From a candidate division Hyd24-12 bacterium UBA6080 (GTDB lineage: Bacteria > Fermentibacterota > Fermentibacteria > Fermentibacterales > JCC-6): DNA of 12,500 nucleotides. The stretch covers positions 1-12,500 of the forward strand of contig DIXM01000004.1 of NCBI GenBank assembly GCA_002436025.1. The letters are read 5' to 3'. The translations under genes and the position numbers were made by a program. Under the pieces are notes generated by a model. It ran no database searches. It was not told the DNA's origin and saw nothing but the letters and a program-made list of their open reading frames with translations. Of the stretch, positions 1-6,618 are shown one piece after another (positions within the stretch are counted from its first letter, which is position 1; every line of letters begins with the position of its first letter).

Positions 1-25
1 AACAATATCGGGTAGTCTCTGACAG

Positions 26-616
26 GTGGTTGCGGGGGGAGGACTCCACAGCCTTGGTTTGAAGGAAGACGGCTCCATCGTGGCGTGGGGGCGGAACGAC
101 AAAGGCCAGTGCAATGTTCCGTCTCCCAACGAGGGTTTCGTAGCGGTTGCGGGGGGAGCACTTCACAGCCTTGGTTTGAAGGAAGACGGCTCCATCGTGG
201 CGTGGGGGTGGAACTACCAAGGCCAGTGTAATGTTCCTTCCCCGAACAGTGGTTTCGTCGCGGTTGCAGGGGGATACGATCACAGCCTCGGGCTAAGGGA
301 GATCAGCACCGGGGTTGAAGATGAAGGAATGACCGGGAGTTTCATCAGGATCCAATCTGTAGCTCCCAACCCATTCAGCACAATCACTACGGTGCTCTTT
401 CAGTCTCCCGGTCTTTCCACCGTGACCCTTCAGGTCTACGACATCGCCGGTCGCCTGGTTAGAACCCAGCCTCTCGGCAACTCACCTGCGGGTCAGCACT
501 CGATCACATGGGACGGCAGGGATGCATCAGGTGCAGAACTCGCATCCGGGGTCTATTTCATCAGGCTTGTTAGCGCCGAACTGCAGGCTTCAGGGAAGGT
601 GCTGCTGGTCAGGTAG
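26..616 (+). CDS. RCC1-repeat surface protein with FlgD-like C-terminal sorting domain, 5' end missing or broken
   Basis: The readable protein is about 196 aa. It opens inside a repeat with no signal peptide. Residues 1-91 hold two full RCC1-type repeats and part of a third (39-residue period, core 'HSLGLKEDGSIVAWG'), a beta-propeller fold. Residues about 108-196 form a FlgD/T9SS type-A-like Ig domain: 'APNPF', then 'YDIAGRLV', 'WDGRDASG' and 'ASGVYFIRL', ending in 'KVLLVR'. In known families this domain directs or anchors secreted proteins at the cell surface. A TGA lies in frame at 20-22, six bases before the GTG at 26, and bases 1-25 do not match the repeat. So GTG 26 is only the first open codon, not a convincing start: no signal peptide and no ribosome binding site. 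The gene is truncated, frameshifted, or joined wrongly near the contig end. The C-terminus is intact and is followed by a good terminator. Confidence 0.75.
   Translation: MVAGGGLHSLGLKEDGSIVAWGRNDKGQCNVPSPNEGFVAVAGGALHSLGLKEDGSIVAWGWNYQGQCNVPSPNSGFVAVAGGYDHSLGLREISTGVEDEGMTGSFIRIQSVAPNPFSTITTVLFQSPGLSTVTLQVYDIAGRLVRTQPLGNSPAGQHSITWDGRDASGAELASGVYFIRLVSAELQASGKVLLVR
29..262 (+). repeat. Two tandem 117-bp RCC1 repeat units
   Basis: Unit 1 starts at 29 and unit 2 at 146, and a third begins at 263, each with GTTGC(G/A)GG. The period is exactly 117 bp (39 codons). Units 1 and 2 share a long identical block from the 'CACAGCC' through 'GTGGCGTGGGGG', so they are recent duplicates or are kept alike by recombination. 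The third unit is divergent and runs into the linker before the C-terminal domain. Confidence 0.85.
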
Positions 617-634
617 AAACCCGGCTCTATATGG

Positions 635-668
635 CCGCGCAGTATCACCCGATGCTGCGCGGTTTCTT
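635..668 (+). terminator. Rho-independent terminator after the RCC1-repeat gene
   Basis: The left arm 635-646 (CCGCGCAGTATC) pairs with the right arm 651-662 (GATGCTGCGCGG) around the loop ACCC. That gives 12 bp with one G-T wobble, followed by TTTCTT. It lies 19 bp after the stop codon at 614-616, the expected place. This is the clearest intrinsic terminator in the window. Confidence 0.85.
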
Positions 669-743
669 CACACAGCACATAGTACGACAGAAGAGGGTAG
701 TTTCGGCTGGGGGAGTTCAGCGAGCGGGTTGATTGAACCGTGA

Positions 744-1001
744 GCCGAATGCATAGGGGCTGCCATACAAAGGCCTGCACTTGGATCGAGGTTTGTTGGA
801 ACAGCATCCATCGCCGATCAGATAAGACGTTGTGCTTTTATTGATGTGGAGGAATGTAAGTTGGCGAGGCGACTGGGTCTTAGTTGGAACTCTCTGCTGC
901 AATGGTTGCAGGGAATCGCCTCCCTGTCGGTTCTTCTGGAGAGAACGCCTGTTAAGGCTTTTCAGCCAGCAAAAGCCAGAAAAGCCCGTAACACGGGGTA
1001 G
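744..1001 (+). other. Possible ORF remnant in a gene-poor gap, no clear start
   Basis: The gap 617-1187 holds a terminator, a promoter and no clear gene. This frame stays open from the TGA at 741-743 to the TAG at 999-1001, 85 codons without an ATG. The only reasonable start is GTG 846, with no ribosome binding site. Its second half reads like protein, with 'KLARRLGLSWNSLL' suggestive of a helix-turn-helix, then 'WLQGIASLSVLLERTP' and a basic tail. That could be a decayed transposase or regulator end, but I recognise no family. An 8-bp inverted repeat (GGCTTTTC 956-963, GAAAAGCC 979-986) sits near its 3' end. The rest of the gap looks featureless and becomes AT-rich towards 1190. Confidence 0.25.
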
Positions 1002-1105
1002 TACATCCCGAATTGGTTTGGCACTCTAAAGAGCAGAGGCATTGAACAGAAGAAGCACCCAGAAGTGGAGTTAGGTAGCCACACCATCTCATGGAATAAT
1101 CTTCC

Positions 1106-1134
1106 TTGACACACTTCGTGTACAACTGTATCTA
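1106..1134 (+). promoter_or_regulatory. Sigma70-type promoter for the propeller gene
   Basis: A perfect -35 TTGACA (1106-1111) is followed by a 17-bp spacer and a weak -10 TATCTA (1129-1134; three of six consensus bases). It is 53 bp upstream of the ATG at 1188, in the AT-rich end of the gap. The perfect -35 and ideal spacing carry the call. Confidence 0.5.
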
Positions 1135-1187
1135 AACCTTATTAATGATAATGTCTGTTGTTGATAAAGTATCTGAAGGGATAAGTC

Positions 1188-2714
1188 ATGAAGGCATCGT
1201 GGTCGGTTTTGGTTCTTTTCGTGACCGTTTCGATAGGGTTCGCCAAGTTCAATCCGTCCCTGGCATCAGTTCTTACTCCCGATGGTGAGATTATGGAAGA
1301 GGTGTCGGGGAGTTTTGACACTTCAGGGTTTCGCATGACCTACGGGCCAGGAGGGGACCCGTTGTTCGTTCCCGATGAAGCCTTTTCCTGCGCATCCATT
1401 CAGCCTTTGGATGAACATGATGCGGAAGGTAACTGGATATCACTGGGAAGCGGCCTGAACGGTTCGGTGTCTGCCATCAATGTTAGCGCATCATATGCCT
1501 ACTTCGGAGGTTTGTTCACCCAAGCCGGAGGTATTCCCGCCAATCACATCGCGAGGTGGGACGGCAGTTCCTGGTCGGTTCTGGGAAGCGGTGTGAACGG
1601 CACAGTCTATGCCATCGCTGTATCTGGCTCATCCGTCTATGTGGGCGGCCAGTTTCTCCAAGCCGGAGGTATTCCCGCCAACAGCATCGCCCGTTGGGAC
1701 GGCAGTTCCTGGTCGGTTCTGGGAAGCGGTGTGAACGGCCCTGTTTATGCTATCGCGGTGAATGGCTCTGATGTCTATGTGGGTGGGGATTTTTCGCTGG
1801 CAGGAGGTAGTACCGCCAATAACATCGCCCGTTGGGACGGCAGTTCCTGGCATGCGTTGGGAAACGGTGTGAACAACGAAGTTTATGCCATCGCTGTATC
1901 TGGCTCATCCGTCTATGTGGGCGGCCAGTTTCTCCAAGCCGGAGGTATTCCCGCCAACTGCATCGCCCGCTGGGACGGCAGTTCCTGGTCGGCTCTGGGA
2001 AGCGGTGTGAACGGCATAGTCTATGCCATCGCGGCAAGCAGCTCGGATGTTTACGCGGGCGGCGATTTCACCCAGGTCGGGGGGATCTCCGCCAACAGCA
2101 TCGCACGCTGGGACGGCAGTTCGTGGTACGCTCTTGGAAGTGGCCTCAACAACTTTGTCTCCAGGCTTGCAGTGAGCGGTTCAATTGTTTATGCGGGGGG
2201 GAATTTCACCCAGGCCGGGGGGAATCCCGCAAGCTACATTGCCTCTTTGGAAAATAGTTTTTGGTCGGCTCTTGGAAGCGGTGTGGACAACAAAGTCTAT
2301 GGCCTCGCTGTAAGCGGCTCGAATGTATTCGTTGGCGGTCCCTTCATGCAGGCCGGAGGAATGCCTGCGAATAGAGCAGCATGCTGGGTAGCGGAGCAAA
2401 CTGGAACCAAAACACCTGCATCCGATACGATTTCTGCCGCGACCCAGACACTCCATACCTCACCCAACCCCATGGTTATTGGTACTAACCTACTTTTTCA
2501 GAGCACAGGATCATCCCCGTTGACTCTTGAGATCTACGACATCATGGGACGCCTGGTTGTGACACAAGATATGGGAACCTTGCCGGAGGGCTCCCACACA
2601 CACTACTGGGATGGCAGTGACGGAAGCGGTGCTGCCTTAGCATCGGGTGTGTACTTCGTGAGGCTCTCCAGCGAAGAGTTCCAAGCTTCTACAAGAGTTG
2701 TTCTTGTGAGATAG
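1188..2714 (+). CDS. Secreted seven-bladed propeller protein with FlgD-like C-terminal sorting domain
   Basis: The 508-aa protein starts at ATG 1188, with AAGGG at 1176-1180 seven bases upstream. Residues 1-19 are a signal peptide (basic MK, hydrophobic core, cut likely after 'IGFA'). Residues 83 to about 404 are seven repeats of exactly 46 residues with the pattern LGSGVNG.VYAIAVSGS..YVGG.F.QAGG.PAN.IARWDGSSW. Seven such beta-rich units suggest a closed seven-bladed propeller. Residues about 422-508 are a FlgD/T9SS type-A-like Ig domain ('SPNPM', 'YDIMGRLV', 'WDGSDGSG', 'ASGVYFVRL', final 'RVVLVR'), the same module as in the upstream RCC1 gene, so both are probably exported and anchored by the same route. 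The ligand cannot be read from sequence; a surface binding or adhesion role is inference. It has its own promoter and a weak terminator. Confidence 0.9.
   Translation: MKASWSVLVLFVTVSIGFAKFNPSLASVLTPDGEIMEEVSGSFDTSGFRMTYGPGGDPLFVPDEAFSCASIQPLDEHDAEGNWISLGSGLNGSVSAINVSASYAYFGGLFTQAGGIPANHIARWDGSSWSVLGSGVNGTVYAIAVSGSSVYVGGQFLQAGGIPANSIARWDGSSWSVLGSGVNGPVYAIAVNGSDVYVGGDFSLAGGSTANNIARWDGSSWHALGNGVNNEVYAIAVSGSSVYVGGQFLQAGGIPANCIARWDGSSWSALGSGVNGIVYAIAASSSDVYAGGDFTQVGGISANSIARWDGSSWYALGSGLNNFVSRLAVSGSIVYAGGNFTQAGGNPASYIASLENSFWSALGSGVDNKVYGLAVSGSNVFVGGPFMQAGGMPANRAACWVAEQTGTKTPASDTISAATQTLHTSPNPMVIGTNLLFQSTGSSPLTLEIYDIMGRLVVTQDMGTLPEGSHTHYWDGSDGSGAALASGVYFVRLSSEEFQASTRVVLVR
1434..2399 (+). repeat. 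Seven in-phase 138-bp repeats encoding propeller blades
   Basis: The codon for Asp (or Glu) in the 'WDGSSW' motif recurs at 1560, 1698, 1836, 1974, 2112 and 2250, always 138 bp apart, with no insertion or deletion. A 75-nt block is identical at 1608-1682 and 1884-1958 (two units apart), and a 45-nt block is identical at 1557-1601 and 1695-1739. The last two units are more divergent. Confidence 0.95.
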
Positions 2715-2736
2715 GAAGCCCTGCAAGTCGGTGAGG

Positions 2737-2760
2737 TGGGCAGCTTAAGCCCAACTGTTT
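2737..2760 (+). terminator. Weak hairpin terminator after the propeller gene
   Basis: TGGGC (2737-2741) can pair with GCCCA (2749-2753) around a 7-nt loop, followed by ACTGTTT. The stem is only 5 bp and the T run is short. It lies 22 bp after the stop and before the opposing tRNA genes. Confidence 0.3.
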
Positions 2761-2780
2761 CTAAGACCGTACATACAGTT

Positions 2781-2855
2781 TGGCGACCCCAACGGGGTTC
2801 GAACCCGTGTTACCGGCGTGAAAGGCCGGTGTCCTAACCACTGGACGATGGGGTC
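2781..2855 (-). tRNA. tRNA-Glu (anticodon UUC)
   Basis: The reverse complement folds as a full cloverleaf. The acceptor GACCCCA pairs with TGGGGTC, with discriminator G and encoded CCA (plus-strand TGG at 2781-2783). The anticodon arm is CCGGC-CTTTCAC-GCCGG, giving UUC. The T arm is ACGGG-TTCGAAC-CCCGT. It is 75 nt with the CCA and closely resembles other bacterial tRNA-Glu genes. It lies 57 bp downstream of tRNA-Lys on the same strand, so the two are probably cotranscribed. Confidence 0.97.
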
Positions 2856-2912
2856 ACCGAAAAACAGGCTCTACTATAGGCTTTGAGCCCGAAGGAAGTC
2901 AATGCTTGTTGC

Positions 2913-2988
2913 TGGTGAGCCGCCGGGGAGTCGAACCCCGGACCCTCTGATTAAAAGTCAGATGCTCTACCGTCTGAGCTAGCGGCTC
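2913..2988 (-). tRNA. tRNA-Lys (anticodon UUU)
   Basis: The reverse complement gives acceptor GAGCCGC pairing with GCGGCTC, discriminator A and encoded CCA (plus-strand TGG at 2913-2915). The anticodon arm is TCTGA-CTTTTAA-TCAGA, giving UUU. The T arm is CGGGG-TTCGACT-CCCCG. The gene is 76 nt. It is the promoter-proximal member of the tRNA pair and is divergent from birA. A weak minus-strand -10 (ATGTTA, 3005-3000) lies just upstream. Confidence 0.97.
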
Positions 2989-3006
2989 ACAGCAGGGGGT
3001 AACATG

Positions 3007-3018
3007 TGCCCCGGGGCA
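3007..3018. promoter_or_regulatory. 12-bp GC palindrome between tRNA-Lys and birA
   Basis: TGCCCCGGGGCA is a perfect palindrome between the weak tRNA -10 (3000-3005) and the birA -35 (3031-3036). The position would suit an operator, but nothing else identifies it, and short GC palindromes occur by chance in GC-rich DNA. Confidence 0.25.
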
Positions 3019-3030
3019 TGGATTGTGCAA

Positions 3031-3059
3031 TAGACCTCTTCGTCTCCACAGCGTATATT
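3031..3059 (+). promoter_or_regulatory. Promoter of birA, probably giving a leaderless mRNA
   Basis: TAGACC (3031-3036; four of six -35 bases), a 17-bp spacer, and TATATT (3054-3059; five of six -10 bases). Only six bases (GGCCGC) separate the -10 from ATG 3066, so transcription should begin at or next to the start codon. There is no Shine-Dalgarno sequence before that ATG, which agrees with a leaderless transcript. Confidence 0.55.
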
Positions 3060-3065
3060 GGCCGC

Positions 3066-3800
3066 ATGGCGGAGAACCAGGCCGGAACAGTCTGGCATCC
3101 CACCTTGCTTGACCAGGTGGATTCCACCCAGGACTGGGTGCGCCGAAACCTTTCCCAACTCCCTGACAGATCCGTTGTAACAGCCTGTTCTCAGACCGGC
3201 GGACGGGGCAGGCTGGGCCGCGGGTGGGTTTCCCCTCCCGGTGGGCTGTACAGCAGCATCCTTTTCAGGCCTGCACCGGTGCCCGAGTTTGGCCCGCGGG
3301 TGTCTCTGACCATTGCAGCTGCGCTGGTGCGGCGTCTTCAGTCCTCTGGTGTTCCTGCTCTTGTGAAGTGGCCGAACGATGTCATTGCGGGTTCCGGCAA
3401 GATAGCCGGAATCATCGCCGAGGCAGGGGGACATCCCGATCCCTGGCTGATCCTTGGGGTCGGGGTCAATCTTGCCGGTGCTCCCGTGGTACCCGGGCGC
3501 TCTTTCCTGCCGGCGGTGCACTGGGGAGCCTTTTCTTCTCCTCCCGAGCCCCAGGCTCTTCTTGATGATCTTCTTTCGGGGCTCTGTGATCTCTGGCCTT
3601 CGGTGGAGGCCGATCCGTTGCTTCTTGCTCACGGGGTGATTACAGGTTCACTCTGGATGAAAGACAGGATGGTGGGTATCCGTTCGGGACGGGAGAGTTT
3701 TTCAGGGGTCGTGAGAGGTATCGCCCATGACGGCGGGTTGATTCTTGAACTCAACACCGGGGAGAGGGTTTTCCACAGCGGAGAACTCTTTCCCGTATGA
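3066..3800 (+). CDS. birA: Biotin--[acetyl-CoA-carboxylase] ligase (BirA), without N-terminal HTH
   Basis: This enzyme activates biotin with ATP and attaches it to the carrier lysine of biotin-dependent carboxylases, in the cytoplasm. The 244-aa protein shows the BPL motifs in order: 'DSTQDW' near the start, biotin/AMP loop 'GGRGRLGRGW' at 45-54, 'KWPNDV' at 101-106, catalytic-type Lys112 in 'GKIAGIIAEAG', then 'GVGVNL', and a C-terminal domain ('VVRGIAHDGGLILEL') of the BPL_C type. There is no N-terminal winged helix, so it is a monofunctional (group I) ligase that cannot repress bio genes as E. coli BirA does. I chose ATG 3066 because homology begins just after it and a promoter lies immediately upstream. 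GTG 3006 is an alternative (AGGGGG upstream) that adds 20 unlikely residues. The stop overlaps the phoH start by 4 bp (ATGA). Confidence 0.9.
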   Translation: MAENQAGTVWHPTLLDQVDSTQDWVRRNLSQLPDRSVVTACSQTGGRGRLGRGWVSPPGGLYSSILFRPAPVPEFGPRVSLTIAAALVRRLQSSGVPALVKWPNDVIAGSGKIAGIIAEAGGHPDPWLILGVGVNLAGAPVVPGRSFLPAVHWGAFSSPPEPQALLDDLLSGLCDLWPSVEADPLLLAHGVITGSLWMKDRMVGIRSGRESFSGVVRGIAHDGGLILELNTGERVFHSGELFPV

Positions 3801-5143
3801 GAAAGGCAGCCATGGGACCCAGAAGCAAAAGCACCTTCGTTCTGGACACAAATGTGGTCCTGCACGACCACCAGTGCCTCGAGCATTTCCAGGAACACGA
3901 CGTGGTGATACCCATCACGGTTCTCGAAGAGCTCGACCGCTTCAAGAAGGGCGGGGATTCGATGAACTATTCCGCCAGGGAGTTCATCAGGACCCTGGAT
4001 GCACTGGCGGTCGACGGGCTTCCCCCCGAAGGGCTGGCTCTGGGGGAGAACAGGGGCAGGCTGTTCATTCATTCAAAGGCGCCGGACATGTCCATGATGG
4101 ATGGGTTCTTCACGCACGACACACCTGATCACAGGATTCTTGCAGTGGCCGCCGAGTATGACAGGGCCCTTCCCGATTCCGACGTGGTTCTCATAAGCAA
4201 GGACATCAACCTTCGGATGAAGGCCATCGCCCTTGGGATCTCCGCCGAAGACTACGAGACCGACAAGGCGCCATGGCCCGATGAGCTTTACACGGGCACG
4301 GCCATTCTCGAAAACTCCTCACCCGAGCTTATCAGCCGGTTTTACGATCAGCCCTTTTCGGTTCCCGTTGAGGAGGTGCCCGGGCTGGTTGCTCCGATGC
4401 CCAACCAGTTCTACATCCTTAAGAACGGCAGTGTGAGCGCGCTTGCATACCTCGACAGCACAATGCAGTTCATGCAGAGGGTTCAGAAAAGGCGCGCCTA
4501 CGGTATCGATCCCCGGAACGCGGGGCAGGCTTTCGCCATGCACGCCCTTCTCGACCCCGAGATCCCTCTGGTGACGCTTACCGGCAAGGCTGGAACTGGT
4601 AAAACCCTGCTTGCCCTGGCAGCCGCCCTTGAAACCCGGAAGCGTTACCGGCAGATCTACCTCGCGCGGCCGGTGGTGCCACTCAGCAACAGGGACATGG
4701 GTTTCCTTCCCGGAGACATCGCCTCGAAGCTCGACCCCTACATGCAGCCCCTTTGGGACAACCTGGGCGTCATCAAGGGAAGTTTCGCGGCGGACAGCAT
4801 GGAGGCCGACCGCATCGACGACATGATAGAGAGCGACAGGCTCAGGATCACCCCTCTGGCCTACATCCGTGGAAGAAGCCTCAACCGTGCGTACTTCATC
4901 GTGGACGAAGCCCAGAACCTGACGCCGCACGAGGTGAAGACGATCATCACCCGTGCCGGCGAGGGGACAAAGTTCGTCTTCACGGGAGACATTCAGCAGA
5001 TCGACACCCCGTACCTCGACAGCCGTTCGAACGGCCTTGCCTACCTCGTGGAGCGGATGAAGGGGGAGAAGCTGTACGCCCACGTCAACCTGGTGAAGGG
5101 GGAAAGAAGCGTTCTTGCCGAGCTCGCCAGCAACCTTCTCTAG
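3797..5143 (+). CDS. PIN-domain PhoH-family ATPase (PhoH2/YlaK type)
   Basis: The 448-aa protein joins two domains. Residues about 10-150 are a PIN nuclease domain ('FVLDTNVVLHD', 'VLEELDRFK', later 'DHRILAVA' and 'VVLISKDINLR', which supply the acidic residues). Residues about 230-448 are a PhoH helicase-like ATPase, with Walker A 'GKAGTGKT' at 263-270, Walker B 'FIVDEAQN' near 367-374, and 'FVFTGDIQQID' sensor-like motif. Mycobacterial PhoH2 of this layout has been described as an ATP-dependent RNA helicase/ribonuclease; a role in RNA turnover here is inferred from that. The length fits the family. ATG 3797 overlaps the birA stop; ATG 3812, with GAAAGG upstream, is an equally good start and loses five residues. 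It probably shares the birA transcript. Its TAG overlaps the stop of the convergent radical SAM gene. Confidence 0.9.
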   Translation: MRKAAMGPRSKSTFVLDTNVVLHDHQCLEHFQEHDVVIPITVLEELDRFKKGGDSMNYSAREFIRTLDALAVDGLPPEGLALGENRGRLFIHSKAPDMSMMDGFFTHDTPDHRILAVAAEYDRALPDSDVVLISKDINLRMKAIALGISAEDYETDKAPWPDELYTGTAILENSSPELISRFYDQPFSVPVEEVPGLVAPMPNQFYILKNGSVSALAYLDSTMQFMQRVQKRRAYGIDPRNAGQAFAMHALLDPEIPLVTLTGKAGTGKTLLALAAALETRKRYRQIYLARPVVPLSNRDMGFLPGDIASKLDPYMQPLWDNLGVIKGSFAADSMEADRIDDMIESDRLRITPLAYIRGRSLNRAYFIVDEAQNLTPHEVKTIITRAGEGTKFVFTGDIQQIDTPYLDSRSNGLAYLVERMKGEKLYAHVNLVKGERSVLAELASNLL

Positions 5144-6618
5144 AACGGGGTCGGCGGCCCCATGAACGCCATATGGGTTGCCCTGAACCATTTCGGGGTT
5201 GACTTGAGCAGGTTTGAGAAAACCGGGCTGTTTCTCTCGGCTTCCCAGAGGAACCTTTTCGCTTCCGTCCTCGGATCTGAGCCTTCACAGGTGAATGGGC
5301 TGTATAGCCTTATTGCGTCAGTTCCAGGGTCGTAGGTTCCCAGGCTCATGCCGAACTCCCCGTGCCTTTCGGTCAGCTCACTGTCCACGGGCAGGTTGAA
5401 GACCGAGGCGTTCATGAAGCTGATAGCCGCCCCGGCGGCCTCGATGAGCTCCAGTGTCATCTCCCTGTCCCGCGCTGTCTCGCCGGGCAGACCGAAGAGG
5501 AAGTAGGCGTAGTTCCTGATTCCCCGGGCTGAGGATTCCCTGAGGACCTTGAGGGCTGTTTCCGGGTCGATTCCCTTGCCGAACCTTTCAAGGATCCCGG
5601 GGCTTCCGCTCTCTATTCCCCACTGAAGCATTGAGCAGCCCGAGCGGGCAATTCTGTCGAGCAGGCCGGGTTTCAGAAACTCCCCGGTCGCCCTGGTGAA
5701 CCCGAAGAAGCGGTGTCCCTTATCTTCAAGAAGGGCCAGGGTGCTTTCAAGCCGGGGCAAAGGGACCGTGGAGTCTATGAAGTGCACCATCACGTCAGAT
5801 GGCGCCGTTTCCAGCAGTTTTCGTATCGTTCTTTCCGGAATCGCCTTGAGAGGCTTTTCCCGGTCCGGGCAGAACAGGCACTTGTTCCAGATACAGCCCG
5901 TGGTGAAAGCAACAGGCAGAACGTATGCCGGGGACAGGTAGTCCTTCTTCGAGAGCAGTTCGGGGAAAACGAGTTCATCCATCACCTGCCCGGCGTTCGG
6001 GGGGAGAAGCCCGCTGCCGTCATCCAGCGTCACTTCCGGTATGAATGTTTTCAGCAGGGACATGCCCGTGCCTGTTCGGGACAGGCTCTCGAAAAGCGAA
6101 CCTCCGAACAGTGCCTTCCTGCCCCTGGTCCTGAGGAAACGGCCCAGTTCAACGGCTCCGGGAAGCTGGGACAGGTATGCCACCGAGACCAGAACTGTCG
6201 CATTTTCGCGTTCGTTCAGAACGGGCTCCAGAATCTCCCTGTAGAAGTCACCGAAGGGAGTATGCATTGACGGGTAGTCTCCCGGTCGGTGCAGCCCCCG
6301 CGGGGGTGAGCAGTCCATGGGGGTGAGGTGCCATCCCGGGTAACTCCCGGCATACCTCTTGAGGGCCGACATGATCACCCCGGAATGACTGGCGTGCTGG
6401 TGGGGCTCGTACAGGCTTCCGGGCGGGGAGGTCATGTATCTCAGCGCCGGAGTCGTGTTGATCGTGCTTTTCTCCAGGGCGAAGTGGAAGAACTCCAGGG
6501 AAAGGTCGAAGAATGGGGCTTCAATGCCACGGGCAGCCAGTGCCGCGGAGAGAAGGAACGCTCCCGATGGCGGTTCGGAGGGCTGATGAACCGGAGGGGA
6601 GAGGATAAGATATCTCAA
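5140..6618 (-). CDS. Radical SAM protein with N-terminal B12-binding-like domain
   Basis: The protein is 492 aa. Residues 1 to about 200 resemble a cobalamin-binding Rossmann fold ('LILSPPV', 'GAFLLSAALAARGIEA', 'VLVSVAYLSQ', 'ALFGGSLFE') but lack the DxHxxG motif. The radical SAM domain follows, with the cluster cysteines C242, C247 and C250 in 'GCIWNKCLFC'. That is CX4CX2C, one residue longer than the canonical spacing; related B12-type proteins with 'GC.W..C.FC' are known. 'GFTRATGEFL', 'QWGIESGS' and 'YAYFLFGLPGET' are typical later motifs. The substrate is unknown. The longer open frame to 6795 only mirrors the glycosyltransferase C-terminus. I chose TTG 6618 because it overlaps that gene's TGA (TTGA) and homology starts directly there. 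No Shine-Dalgarno sequence is visible, so it is likely translated by coupling. Confidence 0.85.
   Translation of the reverse strand: MRYLILSPPVHQPSEPPSGAFLLSAALAARGIEAPFFDLSLEFFHFALEKSTINTTPALRYMTSPPGSLYEPHQHASHSGVIMSALKRYAGSYPGWHLTPMDCSPPRGLHRPGDYPSMHTPFGDFYREILEPVLNERENATVLVSVAYLSQLPGAVELGRFLRTRGRKALFGGSLFESLSRTGTGMSLLKTFIPEVTLDDGSGLLPPNAGQVMDELVFPELLSKKDYLSPAYVLPVAFTTGCIWNKCLFCPDREKPLKAIPERTIRKLLETAPSDVMVHFIDSTVPLPRLESTLALLEDKGHRFFGFTRATGEFLKPGLLDRIARSGCSMLQWGIESGSPGILERFGKGIDPETALKVLRESSARGIRNYAYFLFGLPGETARDREMTLELIEAAGAAISFMNASVFNLPVDSELTERHGEFGMSLGTYDPGTDAIRLYSPFTCEGSDPRTEAKRFLWEAERNSPVFSNLLKSTPKWFRATHMAFMGPPTPF

Noticed and set aside
956..986. GGCTTTTC/GAAAAGCC inverted repeat as a terminator or IS end
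   Set aside because: The loop is 15 nt, no T run follows, and no partner terminal repeat or target duplication is visible.
1434..2399. Regular direct repeats as a possible CRISPR array
   Set aside because: The 138-bp units are coding, in frame throughout, and have no separate repeat and spacer parts.
2979..3632. 217-aa open frame on the minus strand
   Set aside because: It crosses the tRNA-Lys gene and is antisense to birA; the translation is Arg/Pro/Gly-rich with no recognisable domain.
4319..5191. 290-aa open frame on the minus strand
   Set aside because: It lies antisense to the PhoH ATPase domain, whose Walker motifs are intact; GC-rich codon bias opens the opposite frame.
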